Part shown: in pieces, positions 55,219 to 64,000 of the stretch
Numbering within the stretch: position 1 is the stretch's first letter
How the letters are laid out: the number at the start of each line of letters is the position of its first letter
Source: Anaerolineae bacterium
GTDB lineage: Bacteria > Chloroflexota > Anaerolineae > Caldilineales > Caldilineaceae
NCBI GenBank assembly: GCA_030432295.1
Contig: JAUIHI010000021.1
Span: 1 to 64,000 of the forward strand
Direction of reading: 5' to 3'
Length of the DNA: 64,000 nucleotides
Program-made: the position numbers and the translations under genes
The notes under the pieces: generated by a model
What the model saw: the letters and a program-made list of their open reading frames with translations, nothing else
Told to the model about the DNA's origin: nothing
Database searches by the model: none

Positions 55219-55716
55219 CTAGCCCACAACCAGCTGTCTATTGTCTGTTTGTGTGGGTGCAACTGGCCGTAGCCCGGTTGCGTACTCTTCCAGTTGGCGC
55301 AGTTCCTGTCGGTAGATGCGCCGCAGCAGGGAAGGAACGAAGAGCCGTTCCATCAAGCCCGCCAATCCCTGTTTGCGTGTCCAGCGGGTGGCAATCTCCA
55401 CCTCCGTCCGGTTCTCTCCTTTGGGTCGGACCGTAAAGGTGGTAATCAGATCGTTGTCCATATCCGTCTCGGCCAGCATTCGTCCTGGCTGGGGTTCCGT
55501 AACCAGCATCCGAAAATCGGTTTCCTTGCCCAGAACACGCATCGTAGCCTGGAAGCGAGTCCCTGCGCCCCTGCCCCCTTCCAGCACCGTCAGCCCAGTA
55601 AAATAGTTGCGAGGCAGAATGTGCGGGTGCTGGTTGCGGTAGTCGGCGAGGATAGAATAGACCTTCGCCGCCGCTGCGTTGAACCTGTAGGTTTCGCTAG
55701 CAAATAATTGAGCCAT
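55219..55716 (-). CDS. SRPBCC-family (polyketide cyclase/START-like) protein
   Basis: 165 residues from the ATG at 55716, with CAGGAGA 8 nt upstream; an earlier in-frame start is not supported. The Bet v 1-type fold is indicated by FNAAAAKVYSILADYRNQH, GRGAGTRFQATMRVLG, MLAETDMDNDLITTFTV and the long C-terminal helix LLRRIYRQELRQLEEYA. These proteins bind hydrophobic small molecules or act as cyclases. The ligand is unknown. The next small gene starts 65 nt downstream. Confidence 0.82.
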   Translation of the reverse strand: MAQLFASETYRFNAAAAKVYSILADYRNQHPHILPRNYFTGLTVLEGGRGAGTRFQATMRVLGKETDFRMLVTEPQPGRMLAETDMDNDLITTFTVRPKGENRTEVEIATRWTRKQGLAGLMERLFVPSLLRRIYRQELRQLEEYATGLRPVAPTQTDNRQLVVG

Positions 55717-55851
55717 TGTCAGTTTCTCCTGTGAAAAGTCGTCTGTCAGAAAATCGGCGGCGGGTTCTCTCTCGGCCCGCATCTCTATTGTGCGCCTATC
55801 CCCGTTTGTCATCCGTTCGAGCAGCCGTTTGGACCGGCGTTTATTTCAGGA

Positions 55852-57423
55852 CTATTCCGGAAAGTTGACCCGCACCGTGCGCATCACCAGCATATAGCGC
55901 CAGTAGGGCGGTTGGTTGTCGTCGGGATCGTCCCACCAGCAGCGGGCGTGATAGGTAGCGTCGTAGGCGAAGACCGGATTGCCCGCCGGGTCCAGGGCCA
56001 GGGCCGGGGTCAGCCCATTCCACAACCCAGCGTCACAGGTGATGCCAAAGGGCACATCCCAGGCCGTCTGCAACTGGGCCGCCGTCTCCACATCCTTCTT
56101 CTGCCAGGCCGCCACGCCGGATTCGCAGTTGGCGTCGCAAGTCAGCAGCCCGACGCCGCCGGTCGATTCGTCCGCATAGGCGATGCGGGGACGGCCCTGG
56201 CTGTCGAAGCGCAGGTCCGGCTCCTGGCAGTTGTTCTTGCCCGTCTCCAGGCTGAAACGTTGCCATTGGCCCGCCTGGGCGCAGTCATCGTTGCACCAGA
56301 CGTAATAGAGCCGCTCGCCGCTGCCGTCCTCCAGCGCTTTGGGATAGAAGGCGATGCGGGGCCGGTCCTGGCTGTCCAGGGCAATGTCCACACTCGGCTC
56401 CATCCCCTGGCCGCGGGGAAAGAGCAGCGCATTGCGCCAGTTGTCCCGGTTGTCACAGCCGCTGTCACACTCGAAATAGCCCAGGGCCGGTTCCTCCTGG
56501 TCAAAGGAATAGAACTCCGCCGTGGCCATGCGCGGCCGCCCATCGCTGGTGAAGGCCAGGGCCGGGTACTTCACAATTTCGTAGTCGTACTGGTAGGGCG
56601 GCTCTAACGCTTTTGTGATGAGCGTCTCCTGCCAGTTGGCTGCGTCCGTGCAGTCCGCGTCGCACTGGACATAGAATGTGCCGTAGTGATCCGGCTCCAC
56701 TGTGTAGTCCGCGTCAAAGTAGACGAAGCGGGGGCGTCCCAGGTGGTCCAGGGCAAAGGAGCGCTGGGGCATATCGTCGTCGTAGACATCCAGCCCGCCC
56801 GCGGGTTTGTCCTTCGCCACCAGCGTGCCGCTCCACTGGGCTGGGTCTGTGCAATTGGCATCGCATTCGTAGTAGTGATATTCGCCGCCGCCCTGGCTGC
56901 CACCGGCCCAGGCGTGGACCAGCAGCCGGGGCTGGCCCGCGGGCGTCAGGGCCAACTGCACATCCTTCACCGCCTGGTCGGTGTTGATACCGCCCCAGCC
57001 CTTCCCGGCCAGACAATCGCTCTGGGGTGGCGGGCAGGCCAGATAGACCGCGCCCACCGGTTTGCTGCCGTCCGCGGCTTCATAGAAGCCATAGGCAATG
57101 TGAATCCCGCCAGCCGCGTCGATCTCTACATCGCTGCTGGTGGTCTTCCAGTCGGTGTTGACAAAGAATGCGCCGTGGGCGCGTACCACCGGCGCAGTTG
57201 GCGTCGGCGTTACGGTCGGCGTGGGTGTAGCGGTGGGGGTTGAAGTCGCCGTGGCCGTAGCCCCACTGCTCCCTTCCACCACAGGCAGAAAGAGCGCAAC
57301 CGGCGTTGTCCCCGCATCTGCCGCGTGGACAACAGGCAGGGCAAGCCGCCCGCTCTGCAGCCCGGCCCACAGGGCACAAAATGCAAAAACGAATGCAAAA
57401 TAGGGCGAAGGATGGCGTGACAT
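55852..57423 (-). CDS. Secreted beta-rich protein, probable propeller
   Basis: 523 residues from the ATG at 57423, with AGGAGA 7 nt upstream. A far longer open frame continues antisense through the SARP gene and is rejected. Signal peptide (YFAFVFAFCALWAGLQSG), then a Thr/Pro linker (TATSTPTATPTPTVTPTPT). The rest has repeated units of the form R.RF.YFD.D and C...CD...W......F (YYECDANCTDPAQWSG, YVQCDADCTDAANWQE, YFECDSGCDNRDNWRN, YVWCNDDCAQAGQW), each with a paired CDxxC, and interleaved A.D..GRPR.AY strands. It is probably an extracellular propeller. The function is unknown. Confidence 0.8.
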   Translation of the reverse strand: MSRHPSPYFAFVFAFCALWAGLQSGRLALPVVHAADAGTTPVALFLPVVEGSSGATATATSTPTATPTPTVTPTPTAPVVRAHGAFFVNTDWKTTSSDVEIDAAGGIHIAYGFYEAADGSKPVGAVYLACPPPQSDCLAGKGWGGINTDQAVKDVQLALTPAGQPRLLVHAWAGGSQGGGEYHYYECDANCTDPAQWSGTLVAKDKPAGGLDVYDDDMPQRSFALDHLGRPRFVYFDADYTVEPDHYGTFYVQCDADCTDAANWQETLITKALEPPYQYDYEIVKYPALAFTSDGRPRMATAEFYSFDQEEPALGYFECDSGCDNRDNWRNALLFPRGQGMEPSVDIALDSQDRPRIAFYPKALEDGSGERLYYVWCNDDCAQAGQWQRFSLETGKNNCQEPDLRFDSQGRPRIAYADESTGGVGLLTCDANCESGVAAWQKKDVETAAQLQTAWDVPFGITCDAGLWNGLTPALALDPAGNPVFAYDATYHARCWWDDPDDNQPPYWRYMLVMRTVRVNFPE

Positions 57424-57608
57424 TGGGCATCTCCTGATGAAACAATTTGAGGCTTTCGTCGTTCTATTCTTTGCGCTCTGGCGTCTCTGTGGCAGAGATT
57501 GGCCGACGCTGCCCAACTCTACGCCTTTGGACGTTTGGCGCTCGTTTGACCAGCCGTTTCTTTGCGCGTTTTGCCCAGCACCAACAAGCTTTTTGCCCTG
57601 GATTCCTG

Positions 57609-57614
57609 TATAAT
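57609..57614 (+). promoter_or_regulatory. -10 box upstream of the SARP gene
   Basis: Perfect TATAAT, 40 nt before the ATG at 57655. No good -35 hexamer lies 17 bp upstream, so activator help is possible. Confidence 0.35.
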
Positions 57615-57654
57615 GGCTACTATCAATCCTGCTTCTTTTTGCAAAGAGAAACCT

Positions 57655-60600
57655 ATGGAAACTCTTTCCATCCGCTTGCTCGGCGAATTCTCTTTTGTCT
57701 ACGACGGCGCAGAAGTGCCGGGGATGCACGGAGACCGGGTGCAATCCCTGCTGGCCTGGCTGCTCCTGCATGCAGACGCGCCCCAATCCCGCCAGCATCT
57801 GTCCTTCCTCTTCTGGCCCGATTCGCCCGAATCCCAGGCCCGCACAAACCTGCGCAATCTGCTCCACACCCTGCGCCAGAGTCTGCCCGAAGCGGCGCGT
57901 TTTCTGGCTGCATCCAATCTGACCCTTCAGTGGCAGGGCGACGGTGTCTGTTTGGATGTGGACGAATTCCGCCGCCACTGCGCGGCGGCGGAAGATGCAC
58001 AGAAAGCCGGTGATCTCCCGGCAGCCCGCTCGGCTTGGGAGCAGGCCGTTGCCACCTATCGGGGCGAACTCCTGCCCGGCAACTACGACGACTGGATTAT
58101 TCCCGTGCGCGAGGGGCTGCGGGACGAGTACGACCGGGCGCTGGAACGGCTGATTCTGCTCCTGGAGCAGGTGGGTGAAGTGCGCGAGGCCCTGCGCTAT
58201 AGCCAGCAGCGACTGCTGCAAGACCCCCTGAACGAGGCGGCTTACGTGGCCCAGATGCGTCTCTATGCCGCGCTGGGCGACCGGGCCGGGATTCGTCGGG
58301 TCTATGAACAGTGCGCCGCGCTCCTGCACCGGGAACTGGACGTGGAACCCGCCCCCAGCACCCAGAGCGCCTACGCCGACTTTCTGCGCGCCGCGCCCGA
58401 ATCCGTCCCTCCCCAGCCCCGGCCCATCACACCTTCCCCCGGCGAAGCGGAGCCGCCCCCACCCTCGCGCCGGGCCGCGGGTCTGCCCGTCTATCCTATG
58501 GCGTTTGTGGGCCGGGAGAAGGAGCAGGCCGAACTGGCCCAACTGTTGGCCGATCCCAACTGTCGGCTGGCGACGATTGTGGGGCCGGGGGGTATGGGCA
58601 AGACCCGTCTGGCCACCCAGACGGCCCGGGGGCACGCTTCTGTTTTCCAGGACGGGGTCGTCTTTGTGGGGCTGTCCGGTGTGACCGACCCGACTCTGCT
58701 GGGCACGGCCATCGCCGAAAATCTGGCCGACTTTCGACCCGGCGCGGGCAGACGGGAGGAGCAACTTCTCGATTTTCTGGCCCAGCGGGAGTTGCTGCTG
58801 GTGCTGGACAATTTCGAGCAGTTGGTGGAGGGAGCCGACTTTCTCAGTCGGATTCTGCAAGCCGCCCCCCAGGTCAAACTGCTGGTGACCAGCCGGGTGC
58901 GTCTGCAACTGGCCGAAGAGTGGGTCTACGATCTGAACCGGCTGCCCCTGCCCCCGAACGACGACGCGGGCTGGGCGGATAACAGCGCGACCCAACTCTT
59001 TGTGCAGAGCGCGCGGCGGGTGCGGGCCGGTTTTGCGCCGAACAGTGCCGAACGGCAGGCCATCAGCCACATCTGCGCGCTGGTCGAGGGGCTGCCCCTG
59101 GCCCTCGTCCTGGCTGGCGCGTGGGTGCGGATGCTCTCGCCCACAGAAATCGCCCAGGAGATCGAGCGCAACCTGGCCTTTTTGGAGAGCGATCAGCGCA
59201 ATGCACCGGAACGTCACCGCAGCTTGACGACTGTCTTTGAACACTCCTGGCAACTGCTGGCCGAGGAGGAGCGGGCTGTTCTGCGCCGGTTGGCCGTCTT
59301 TCGCCGGGGAGCGGATCGCCGGGCCGCGGAGTCTGTGGCCGGGGCCACCCTGACAACGCTCGCCACACTGGTGGACAATTCTCTCCTGCGCCGGGACGAG
59401 AACGGGCGCTACAGCCTGCACGAGGTGATCCGCCAGTTTTCCCTGCAAAAGTTGGAAGCCGCCGGGGAAGCGGCCCTCGTGCGGGATCGCCATCTGGCCT
59501 GGTTTGCGGATCGGGCCGAGGCGTTGGATGCTGAGCTTTTTCGGCAGCCCGAGGGCGAAAATGTGGTGCATTTTGCTGCGGATCTGCACAATCTGCGCGC
59601 GGCCCTGAGTTGGGCCTACTTCCGGGCGGACCAGCCACCGCTTGTGGAAAGTCTGCAATCGCCAACTCTGGACGAGAGCCTGCATTTGGGGGTCGTCCTG
59701 ACCGCCGCGCTTGGCCGCTTCTGGTATATGCGCTCAAACTTTCAGGAAGGCTATAGTTGGCTGCGTCGGGCCTTGCGGCTGCTGGATACCAACCCAACCC
59801 GCCCGGTGGCTCCCCACCTGCGGGCGCGGGTACTCTTTGGGGTCGGCGATCTGTTGGGTGCGATTGGCGATCTGAAGCACAGCCTGCCCCTCCTCCTGCA
59901 AAGCGTGGATATGCTGCGCCAGAGCGGGGATCAGTTGCGGTTGATCCACGCCCTGCATCGCACAACAGAGGTTGGCTCCAGCCGCCCCCGGGCTGAAGTG
60001 GAAGGCTGGCTGGCCGAGAGCCTGGCTCTTACCCGCGGCCTGGACAACACCTGGCTGCTGGGGCGCACGCTATTTCAGCTTTCTATGGCCGCCCAAACCT
60101 GGGGAGAGATTGAACGGGCGGTGGCTTTTGGTCAGGAAGCGTTGCCCATTCTGCGCAGTCAGAAAGCCATCGGTTCAGTGATTGCCCAACTGAACATTCT
60201 GGCCCAGCTTGCCATCGCCCAGGGCGACGCGCCCCAGGCCATCGATCTGCTGGAAGAGGCTCTGGGACTCAGCCGGACGAGGGTGGCCAGTCTGGGCAGC
60301 CAGGCGTGGACTGTGCGCAACCTGGGCTTTGCCTACCAGTCGGCAGGGGATTTTGAGAAAGCGATGGCCTGTTATGGGGAGAGTCTGGAGATGCGCCAGC
60401 GGCTGGGTCAACTGCCCGGTGTGGCCTGGTCGCTTGAAGGGTTGGGAGAGATCGCGCTCTTGCAGGGCGAGGCCGGACGGGCTGTGCGCCTGTGGGCAGC
60501 CGCGTCCCGTCTGCGCCGGGAGAGCCACGACCAGTTGACCGATTTGGAAGAGGCACGCTTTCGCAAATGGAATGAGAAGGCACTGGTCGAGTTGGGTGAA

Positions 60601-60705
60601 GAAGAGCACAAACAGGCGTGGGCCGCAGGGGATTCTCTGACATTGGAGCAGGCTGTGGCCGATGCCCAAGGGCAGCGAAGTGGGCGGAAGCTCTCGGTTT
60701 TGTGA
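57655..60705 (+). CDS. SARP-type regulator with BTAD, NB-ARC and TPR domains
   Basis: 1,016 residues. The start is METLSIRLLGEFSF at 57655. The longest frame begins 93 nt earlier without family similarity. Residues 1-95 are an OmpR-like winged helix (SLLAWLLLHADAPQSRQHL, ARTNLRNLLHTLRQSL). Residues ~100-245 are a bacterial transcriptional activation (BTAD) domain ending ELDVEPAPSTQSAYADF. The NB-ARC module has GPGGMGKTRLATQ near 310, LLLVLDNFEQL near 380, LLVTSRVRL near 410 and EGLPLALVLAGAW near 480. The C-terminal ~350 residues are TPR-like. AfsR-type proteins of this design activate target operons after binding a signal. Confidence 0.92.
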   Translation: METLSIRLLGEFSFVYDGAEVPGMHGDRVQSLLAWLLLHADAPQSRQHLSFLFWPDSPESQARTNLRNLLHTLRQSLPEAARFLAASNLTLQWQGDGVCLDVDEFRRHCAAAEDAQKAGDLPAARSAWEQAVATYRGELLPGNYDDWIIPVREGLRDEYDRALERLILLLEQVGEVREALRYSQQRLLQDPLNEAAYVAQMRLYAALGDRAGIRRVYEQCAALLHRELDVEPAPSTQSAYADFLRAAPESVPPQPRPITPSPGEAEPPPPSRRAAGLPVYPMAFVGREKEQAELAQLLADPNCRLATIVGPGGMGKTRLATQTARGHASVFQDGVVFVGLSGVTDPTLLGTAIAENLADFRPGAGRREEQLLDFLAQRELLLVLDNFEQLVEGADFLSRILQAAPQVKLLVTSRVRLQLAEEWVYDLNRLPLPPNDDAGWADNSATQLFVQSARRVRAGFAPNSAERQAISHICALVEGLPLALVLAGAWVRMLSPTEIAQEIERNLAFLESDQRNAPERHRSLTTVFEHSWQLLAEEERAVLRRLAVFRRGADRRAAESVAGATLTTLATLVDNSLLRRDENGRYSLHEVIRQFSLQKLEAAGEAALVRDRHLAWFADRAEALDAELFRQPEGENVVHFAADLHNLRAALSWAYFRADQPPLVESLQSPTLDESLHLGVVLTAALGRFWYMRSNFQEGYSWLRRALRLLDTNPTRPVAPHLRARVLFGVGDLLGAIGDLKHSLPLLLQSVDMLRQSGDQLRLIHALHRTTEVGSSRPRAEVEGWLAESLALTRGLDNTWLLGRTLFQLSMAAQTWGEIERAVAFGQEALPILRSQKAIGSVIAQLNILAQLAIAQGDAPQAIDLLEEALGLSRTRVASLGSQAWTVRNLGFAYQSAGDFEKAMACYGESLEMRQRLGQLPGVAWSLEGLGEIALLQGEAGRAVRLWAAASRLRRESHDQLTDLEEARFRKWNEKALVELGEEEHKQAWAAGDSLTLEQAVADAQGQRSGRKLSVL

Positions 60706-60747
60706 TAGAATGAATGGACTGTCGGGGCAGATGAAAGGAGCATCCCA

Positions 60748-61863
60748 ATGAGTGAATTCCAATACTACGAATGGCAGACTATCGACCGTCGCCTGACGCC
60801 CCAAGAGCAGCGGGAAGTAGACAAACTTTCCAGCCACATCGACGTAACCGCCACCTACGCCCAGGTGGACTACAGTTGGGGCGACTTCAAGCACGACCCA
60901 AAGAAAGTGCTGGCCGACTATTTCGACGCCTTTTTCTACCAAGCCAATTGGGGCAGCAAACAGTTGGTGTTTCGCTTCCCCGCCCGTCTGCTGGACGCCA
61001 GCGCGGTTGAGGCTTACTGTCTGGACGACTATATTTCGCTGGAACGAATGGGCGAATACTACATTCTGGACATCGAATTCAATGACGAAGATGGCCTGGA
61101 TTGGATCGAACCTGGCGGTGGATTGAGCGGGCTGTTGCCCCTGCGCAACGCCATTTTGCAGGGCGATTACCGGGCACTCTATCTGGCCTGGCTGCACGGG
61201 ACCAGCCTGCAATTCGAATGGGAGCCGGATGAGGAGTTGATGGAGCCACCCTTGCCGCCGGGTCTGGACAAGCTGGATGCAGCGCTGAGCAACTTCGTCA
61301 ATTTCTTTGAGATCGACGAACATCTGATCCAGGCCGCAGCCAAAGGTGGGCCATCGATGCCCGCAATACCCACCCCGCAACAATTGGGCAAAGCCATCGG
61401 TCAATTGCCCCGGGCCGAATGCGACGACTTTCTCCTGCGTCTGCTGCAAGGCGAAGCGCTGGTGCAGATGGATTTGCAGCGGCGGCTGGAAGCATTGCTC
61501 GGTGGTGCGCGTTCTGGTGACTCTCCAACCCGTCGGAGATTCAGTGAACTGTTGGAGGCCCGAGACGCGGCAGAAAAAGCTGAGAAGCAGCGCCGCGCCG
61601 CGCTTGCCGCCGAGCGGAAGCGGCAACGGTTGGAGGCATTGGACGGTCAGCAGGACGCCAAATGGACAGAAGCGCTCCAGTTGATCGAAGCAGGCAAAGC
61701 CAAAGCCTACGACGAAGCTGTGGCGATTTTGCGCGATCTGGGCGATCTGGCCGAATACCAGAACCGGACCGCCAGCTTCCAGTCGCAGATACAAAAAGTA
61801 CAGGAACAGTACAGCCGTCGCTCTGCTCTGCTCGATCGTCTGCGTCGGGCCGGGCTGGGATAA
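60748..61863 (+). CDS. Conserved hypothetical protein
   Basis: 371 residues with GGAG 6 nt before the ATG. The N-terminal ~180 residues are well folded and distinctive (EFQYYEWQTIDRRLTPQEQ, VDYSWGDFKHDPKKVLADYFDAFFYQANWG). A C-terminal coiled coil (AAEKAEKQRRAALAAERKRQ) is followed by an ARM-like helical end. I have seen this family as a conserved hypothetical in Chloroflexi, Acidobacteria and Myxococcota, often near SWIM zinc-finger genes. The function is unknown. It starts 42 nt after the SARP gene, so it could be a target of that regulator. Confidence 0.75.
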   Translation: MSEFQYYEWQTIDRRLTPQEQREVDKLSSHIDVTATYAQVDYSWGDFKHDPKKVLADYFDAFFYQANWGSKQLVFRFPARLLDASAVEAYCLDDYISLERMGEYYILDIEFNDEDGLDWIEPGGGLSGLLPLRNAILQGDYRALYLAWLHGTSLQFEWEPDEELMEPPLPPGLDKLDAALSNFVNFFEIDEHLIQAAAKGGPSMPAIPTPQQLGKAIGQLPRAECDDFLLRLLQGEALVQMDLQRRLEALLGGARSGDSPTRRRFSELLEARDAAEKAEKQRRAALAAERKRQRLEALDGQQDAKWTEALQLIEAGKAKAYDEAVAILRDLGDLAEYQNRTASFQSQIQKVQEQYSRRSALLDRLRRAGLG

Positions 61864-61876
61864 AAGGAGTGAACCA

Positions 61877-62194
61877 ATGCAAGCTTTTCCTCTGAACGAT
61901 CTGCTGACTGCCCGATCCACATCGGGCAAACTTTACCACGAATTTCTGCGTGTCCCCGCTATGAGTGCGGGCATCTACGAACTGGCCGCGGGCGCGACGG
62001 ACCCGCAAAATCCCCACGCCCAGGACGAAGTTTATTACGTCATTGCTGGGCGCGCTCACATCCGCGTGGGCGACGAGGAGCGCCCGGTCCAGCCCGGCGA
62101 CACGATTTACGTGGCCGCACAGGTCCCCCACAAATTTCACACCATCACCGAAGACCTGACCCTTCTCGTCTTCTTCGCGCCGGCAGAAGGATGA
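61877..62194 (+). CDS. Cupin-domain protein
   Basis: 105 residues with AAAAGGAG 6-7 nt upstream. The cupin motifs PHAQDEVYYVIAGRAHIRVG and PGDTIYVAAQVPHKFHTI provide the metal-binding His/Glu set (PHxQDExYxVxxG, then H-F-H). A single-domain cupin like this can be a small dioxygenase, isomerase or metal-binding sensor. It starts 13 nt after the preceding gene, so the two are likely cotranscribed. Confidence 0.9.
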   Translation: MQAFPLNDLLTARSTSGKLYHEFLRVPAMSAGIYELAAGATDPQNPHAQDEVYYVIAGRAHIRVGDEERPVQPGDTIYVAAQVPHKFHTITEDLTLLVFFAPAEG

Positions 62195-62272
62195 CAAAAT
62201 GACAGGATAAATGTCGTTGACACCGGACACTCGACACCTGTAACTTTCCACCTACCACTTTGGAGTCCCCTC

Positions 62273-63187
62273 TTGACCAAATACGCCTATTTCCACAACG
62301 CAATTGTCCCCATCGAACAGGCCAAAATCTCGGTGATGACCCAGACCTTCAACTACGGCACGGGCTGCTTTGGCGGCATCCGGGGCTATTGGAATGAGGA
62401 ACGGGAGACCCTCTACGTCTTTCGCATCCGGGAACACTTCATCCGCTTTCTCAACAGCGCCAAGATGTTGCTGATGAAGTTGGACTACACGCCGGACGAT
62501 CTGGCCACGATTACCGTCGATCTGCTCAAGGCCGAGGGCTGGCGACAGAACTGCTACGTCCGCCCCGTGGCCTACAATGGGGACGAGACAATCGCCGTGC
62601 GTCTCCACGACCTCCACGCCGCGGTGACGATTTTCACCATTCCCCTGGAAAACTTCCTACCCACCGAAGGGCTGCGGGTGGCGACCAGCAGTTGGCGACG
62701 CGTGGACGACACAGCCATTCCCGCCCGGGGCAAAATCATCGGCAGCTATGCCAACAGCGCACTGATTAAAAGCGAGGCCCAACTCAACGGCTTCAACGAT
62801 GCGATTGTGCTGAACCAGGACGGCCACGTGGCCGAAGGCAGCGCGGCCAACTTCGCCATCATTCGGGACGGCGTGCTGATCACTTCGCCCATCGAAAGCA
62901 ACATTTTGGAAGGCATCACCCGCCGCTCAATCCTGCATCTGGTTGAGGCTGAGATGGGCCTGCGGGTGATCGAACGGCCCATCGACCGCAGCGAAGTCTA
63001 TCTGGCCGACGAAGCCTTCTTCTGCGGCACTGGCGCACAGGTAGCCCCGATTGTCTCTGTCGATCACCGGGCGATTGGCAACGGCGCGGTCGGGCCACTG
63101 GTCAAGGAATTGCAGTCGCTCTTTTTTGGCATTGTGCGCGGGCAAAACGAGAAATATATGGACTGGCTGACGCCGGTGAAGAATTGA
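62273..63187 (+). CDS. ilvE: Branched-chain amino acid aminotransferase
   Basis: 304 residues from a TTG start with GGAG 7 nt upstream. Class IV PLP motifs are present: GTGCFGGIRGYW, YVRPVAYNGDE, the lysine region GSYANSALIKSEAQLNG, DAIVLNQDGHVAEGSAANFAIIRDG (signature), SNILEGITRRSILHL, and FFCGTGAQVAPI at the end. It transfers amino groups between glutamate and leucine, isoleucine or valine. It is followed by a strong hairpin and then a citrate synthase homologue. Confidence 0.93.
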   Translation: MTKYAYFHNAIVPIEQAKISVMTQTFNYGTGCFGGIRGYWNEERETLYVFRIREHFIRFLNSAKMLLMKLDYTPDDLATITVDLLKAEGWRQNCYVRPVAYNGDETIAVRLHDLHAAVTIFTIPLENFLPTEGLRVATSSWRRVDDTAIPARGKIIGSYANSALIKSEAQLNGFNDAIVLNQDGHVAEGSAANFAIIRDGVLITSPIESNILEGITRRSILHLVEAEMGLRVIERPIDRSEVYLADEAFFCGTGAQVAPIVSVDHRAIGNGAVGPLVKELQSLFFGIVRGQNEKYMDWLTPVKN

Positions 63188-63243
63188 TGATGGGATGCTG
63201 AGGTGATGGGGAACGCACGCCATCACCTCAGCATCCCATCATC
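63186..63243 (+). terminator. Hairpin after ilvE
   Basis: GATGATGGGATGCTGAGGTG begins a 24-bp arm (63186-63209) that pairs perfectly with 63220-63243 around a 10-nt loop. The arm begins within the ilvE stop codon. Confidence 0.75.
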
Positions 63244-63283
63244 CCACTTCGTTAATTGCTTCCCTAGAAAGGAAAATCACCCT

Positions 63284-64000
63284 ATGGCATCCCCTATTGT
63301 CGCCCACGGACTCGAAGGCGTCATCGCAGGCAGCACACGCTTGAGCCGGGTCAACGGGCAAGCCGGCGAATTGATTATTGCCGGTTATCCGTTGGAAGAG
63401 ATCGCGGCCAACGCATCCTTCGAGGAGACGACCTTCCTGCTTTGGAATGATCGGCTACCCAACGCCGCGGAATTGGCTGACTTTCAAAAGCTACTGGTCT
63501 CTCTGCGCGCTCTGCCCGACGCAACCCTCGATCTGTTGGCTGCCGTGGCCGCGGAGAAGACGCCCCCAATGGACGCCCTGCGCATGGCCGCGGGCACACT
63601 CTCGTTGGGCAGCGTGGAAGGTGACACAAACGAAGCGGCCGCGCTGGTGGCCCGCTTCCCGACGGTTGTGGCGGCCTATTGGCGGCTACTCCACGGTGCG
63701 CAACCCGTAGCCCCGGACCCGGCCCTGGGCCACGCGGCCAACTATCTCTATATGCTCAACGGTGAACGCCCGACCGCGGCCCAGGCCAGGGGTGTGGAAA
63801 CCTATCTGAACACAGTCATCGATCACAGCTTCAACGCATCCACTTTCACGGCCCGAGTGATCACCTCCACCGCTTCCGATCTGGTCTCGGCCATCACCGG
63901 CGCAGTGGGCGCGCTGAAGGGTCCCCTGCACGGGGGCGCGCCCGGACCCGCACTGGATATGGTTTTTGAGATCGGTCAGGCGGATCAGGCCGAGAGCTAT
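63284..64000 (+). CDS. Citrate synthase / 2-methylcitrate synthase (3' truncated by window)
   Basis: The frame is open to the window end: 239 codons without a stop from the ATG at 63284, with AAAGGA upstream. The start MASPIVAHGLEGVIAGSTRL and AGELIIAGYPLEEIAANASF match the short citrate synthase/methylcitrate synthase form, which lacks the N-terminal beta domain of the gltA copy at 17475. VITSTASDLVSAITGAVGAL and LKGPLHGGAPGPAL carry the catalytic-loop region. It may act on propionyl-CoA or as a citrate synthase isozyme; this is undecided. Confidence 0.92.
   Translation, partial: MASPIVAHGLEGVIAGSTRLSRVNGQAGELIIAGYPLEEIAANASFEETTFLLWNDRLPNAAELADFQKLLVSLRALPDATLDLLAAVAAEKTPPMDALRMAAGTLSLGSVEGDTNEAAALVARFPTVVAAYWRLLHGAQPVAPDPALGHAANYLYMLNGERPTAAQARGVETYLNTVIDHSFNASTFTARVITSTASDLVSAITGAVGALKGPLHGGAPGPALDMVFEIGQADQAESY

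Noticed and set aside
57424-59685. Minus-strand open frame extending the 55852 gene to 1,277 codons
   Set aside because: It runs antisense through the well-supported SARP gene. The ATG at 57423 has a ribosome site and begins a signal peptide.

Overview
This window looks like a piece of chromosome from a Chloroflexota bacterium, most like the Anaerolineae/Caldilineae group. That assignment is an inference. It rests on high G+C, STAND/NB-ARC and SARP-type regulators, a DUF5671 membrane protein, a SpoVS homologue in a non-spore context, a mevalonate-pathway decarboxylase, many lipoproteins and very many palindromic intergenic repeats. No rRNA, tRNA, CRISPR array or intact transposase was seen.

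Layout. 1-2.7 kb: end of a WD40-repeat protein, a 1.1-kb array of GC-rich palindromic repeats, and a C-terminal scrap of an HsdR-like restriction subunit. 2.7-9.2 kb: spoVS, an HTH/NB-ARC protein overlapping a TPR protein, a 58-residue secreted peptide gene on the other strand, and a membrane-spanning HTH protein with a large outer region ending in S-layer homology repeats. 9.2-20.4 kb: mostly housekeeping genes (two M20 peptidases, lipoproteins, DUF5671 protein, cyclase-family hydrolase, citrate synthase with a 2-hydroxyacid dehydrogenase, HflX). 20.5-25.5 kb: a minus-strand operon with vWA protein, PP2C phosphatase, an RHH-like protein plus HNH nuclease pair, a Ser/Thr kinase with zinc ribbon, and an SH3 protein. 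This is a TerY-P-type triad carrying two extra genes. 25.7-31 kb: mevalonate decarboxylase, DHH phosphoesterase, CPBP protease, DinB-like protein.

31.1-35.8 kb is an accessory island. It has BrnT with two antitoxin-like partners, HigBA whose toxin carries an internal amber codon, copies of a ~187-bp repeat around these modules, and an AT-rich BNR-repeat secreted protein. The gene-bearing part is bracketed by an 18-bp perfect direct repeat. 35.8-46 kb: aconitase, a three-gene VapC-type toxin-antitoxin operon, oligoendopeptidase F, a lipoprotein, an FAD monooxygenase-like protein and a galactonate-dehydratase-like enzyme. 46-57.4 kb, all on the minus strand: a 2,157-residue secreted cupredoxin/NHL/RHS protein, then small proteins, lipoproteins, a LysM/SH3 protein, an SRPBCC protein and a secreted beta-rich protein. 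57.6-64 kb, plus strand: a SARP/NB-ARC regulator, a conserved hypothetical, a cupin, a branched-chain aminotransferase, and a second citrate synthase cut by the window end.

The strongest leads are the 58-residue exported peptide beside two regulators, the transmembrane HTH-SLH protein, the TerY-P operon with its nuclease pair, the amber-interrupted HigB, and palindromes translated in frame inside the RHS gene. Start codons were chosen by ribosome binding site wherever the longest open frame was misleading. Protein family calls come from recognised motifs, without any database search.
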